Assembly: GCA_900551145.1 (NCBI GenBank)
Contig: URUQ01000069.1
Span: 1 to 6,490, forward strand
Source of the DNA: an uncultured Eubacteriales bacterium
GTDB lineage: Bacteria; Bacillota; Clostridia; Christensenellales; CAG-917
Length of the DNA stretch: 6,490 bases
Direction of reading: 5' to 3'
Below, in pieces: positions 6,443 to 6,490 of this stretch (position 1 is its first letter; each line of letters starts with the position of its first letter). Under the pieces are notes generated by a model. It did not search any database and had not been told where the DNA came from. It was given only the letters and a program-made list of their open reading frames with translations. Position numbers and translations under genes: made by a program.

Positions 6443-6490
6443 CTGTCTCTTATACACATCTCCGAGCCCACGAGACGGACTCCTATCTCG
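6443..6490. other. Sequencing adapter (Nextera i7 side), not genomic
   Basis: This is synthetic adapter: mosaic end CTGTCTCTTATACACATCT (6443-6461), linker CCGAGCCCACGAGAC (6462-6476), index GGACTCCT (6477-6484, recalled as Nextera N705) and the start of the P7 complement, ATCTCG (6485-6490). Read in the hemZ frame it would add the false tail DCLLYTSPSPRD, another known adapter translation. It is the exact reverse complement of 2-49. Confidence 0.98.

Noticed and set aside
2..6490. Perfect 48-bp terminal inverted repeats as ends of a transposon or linear element
   Set aside because: They match Tn5 mosaic end plus Nextera linker, i7 index and P7 primer, and the genes inside are chromosomal housekeeping genes with no transposase.

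Overview
The native DNA in this window is an ordinary chromosomal housekeeping cluster of a Firmicutes/Clostridia-type bacterium. The gene set and order (recJ, rel, an MBL-fold hydrolase, hemZ, all on the + strand) match the conserved clostridial recJ-apt-rel-dtd-MBL-hemZ neighbourhood, but apt and dtd are missing here. RecJ carries the long C-terminal extension typical of Firmicutes, and HemZ is a mostly Firmicutes family. TGA ends rel, so the code looks standard. Rank below class cannot be read from the sequence; an uncultured gut-type anaerobe assembled from a metagenome is a reasonable guess only.

Both ends are artificial. Bases 1-49 and 6443-6490 are Illumina Nextera (Tn5 tagmentation) adapter with an i7 index, in opposite orientation. 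They form an exact 48-bp terminal inverted repeat that could be mistaken for the ends of a transposon or linear plasmid. The genomic insert is 50-6442, and both outer genes are cut by it: recJ lacks its N-terminus and hemZ its C-terminus. An apparent GTG start at 21 and the open frame past 6442 are adapter translations.

Layout: 1-49 adapter; 51-2132 recJ (5' partial); 2133-2223 intergenic, with a near-consensus sigma-A promoter (TTGAAA, 17 bp, TATAAT), a small AT dyad over the -10 box, and a Shine-Dalgarno; 2224-4365 rel, complete bifunctional (p)ppGpp synthetase/hydrolase; 4362-5042 MBL-fold hydrolase overlapping rel by ATGA; 27-bp gap; 5070-6442 hemZ (3' partial); 6443-6490 adapter. No gap without a gene exceeds 300 bases, and I see no RNA gene, CRISPR array, insertion sequence or prophage gene.

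The rel-MBL-hemZ group is probably one transcript from the promoter at 2162-2190. recJ, upstream, must be driven from beyond the window. The genes share a conserved neighbourhood rather than one pathway: ssDNA exonuclease for repair, alarmone metabolism, a metal-dependent hydrolase and a radical-SAM enzyme. I found no undescribed system. The points worth a second look are the adapter ends, the missing apt and dtd, the cysteine-rich RecJ C-terminus, and departures from expected motifs in HemZ and RecJ.
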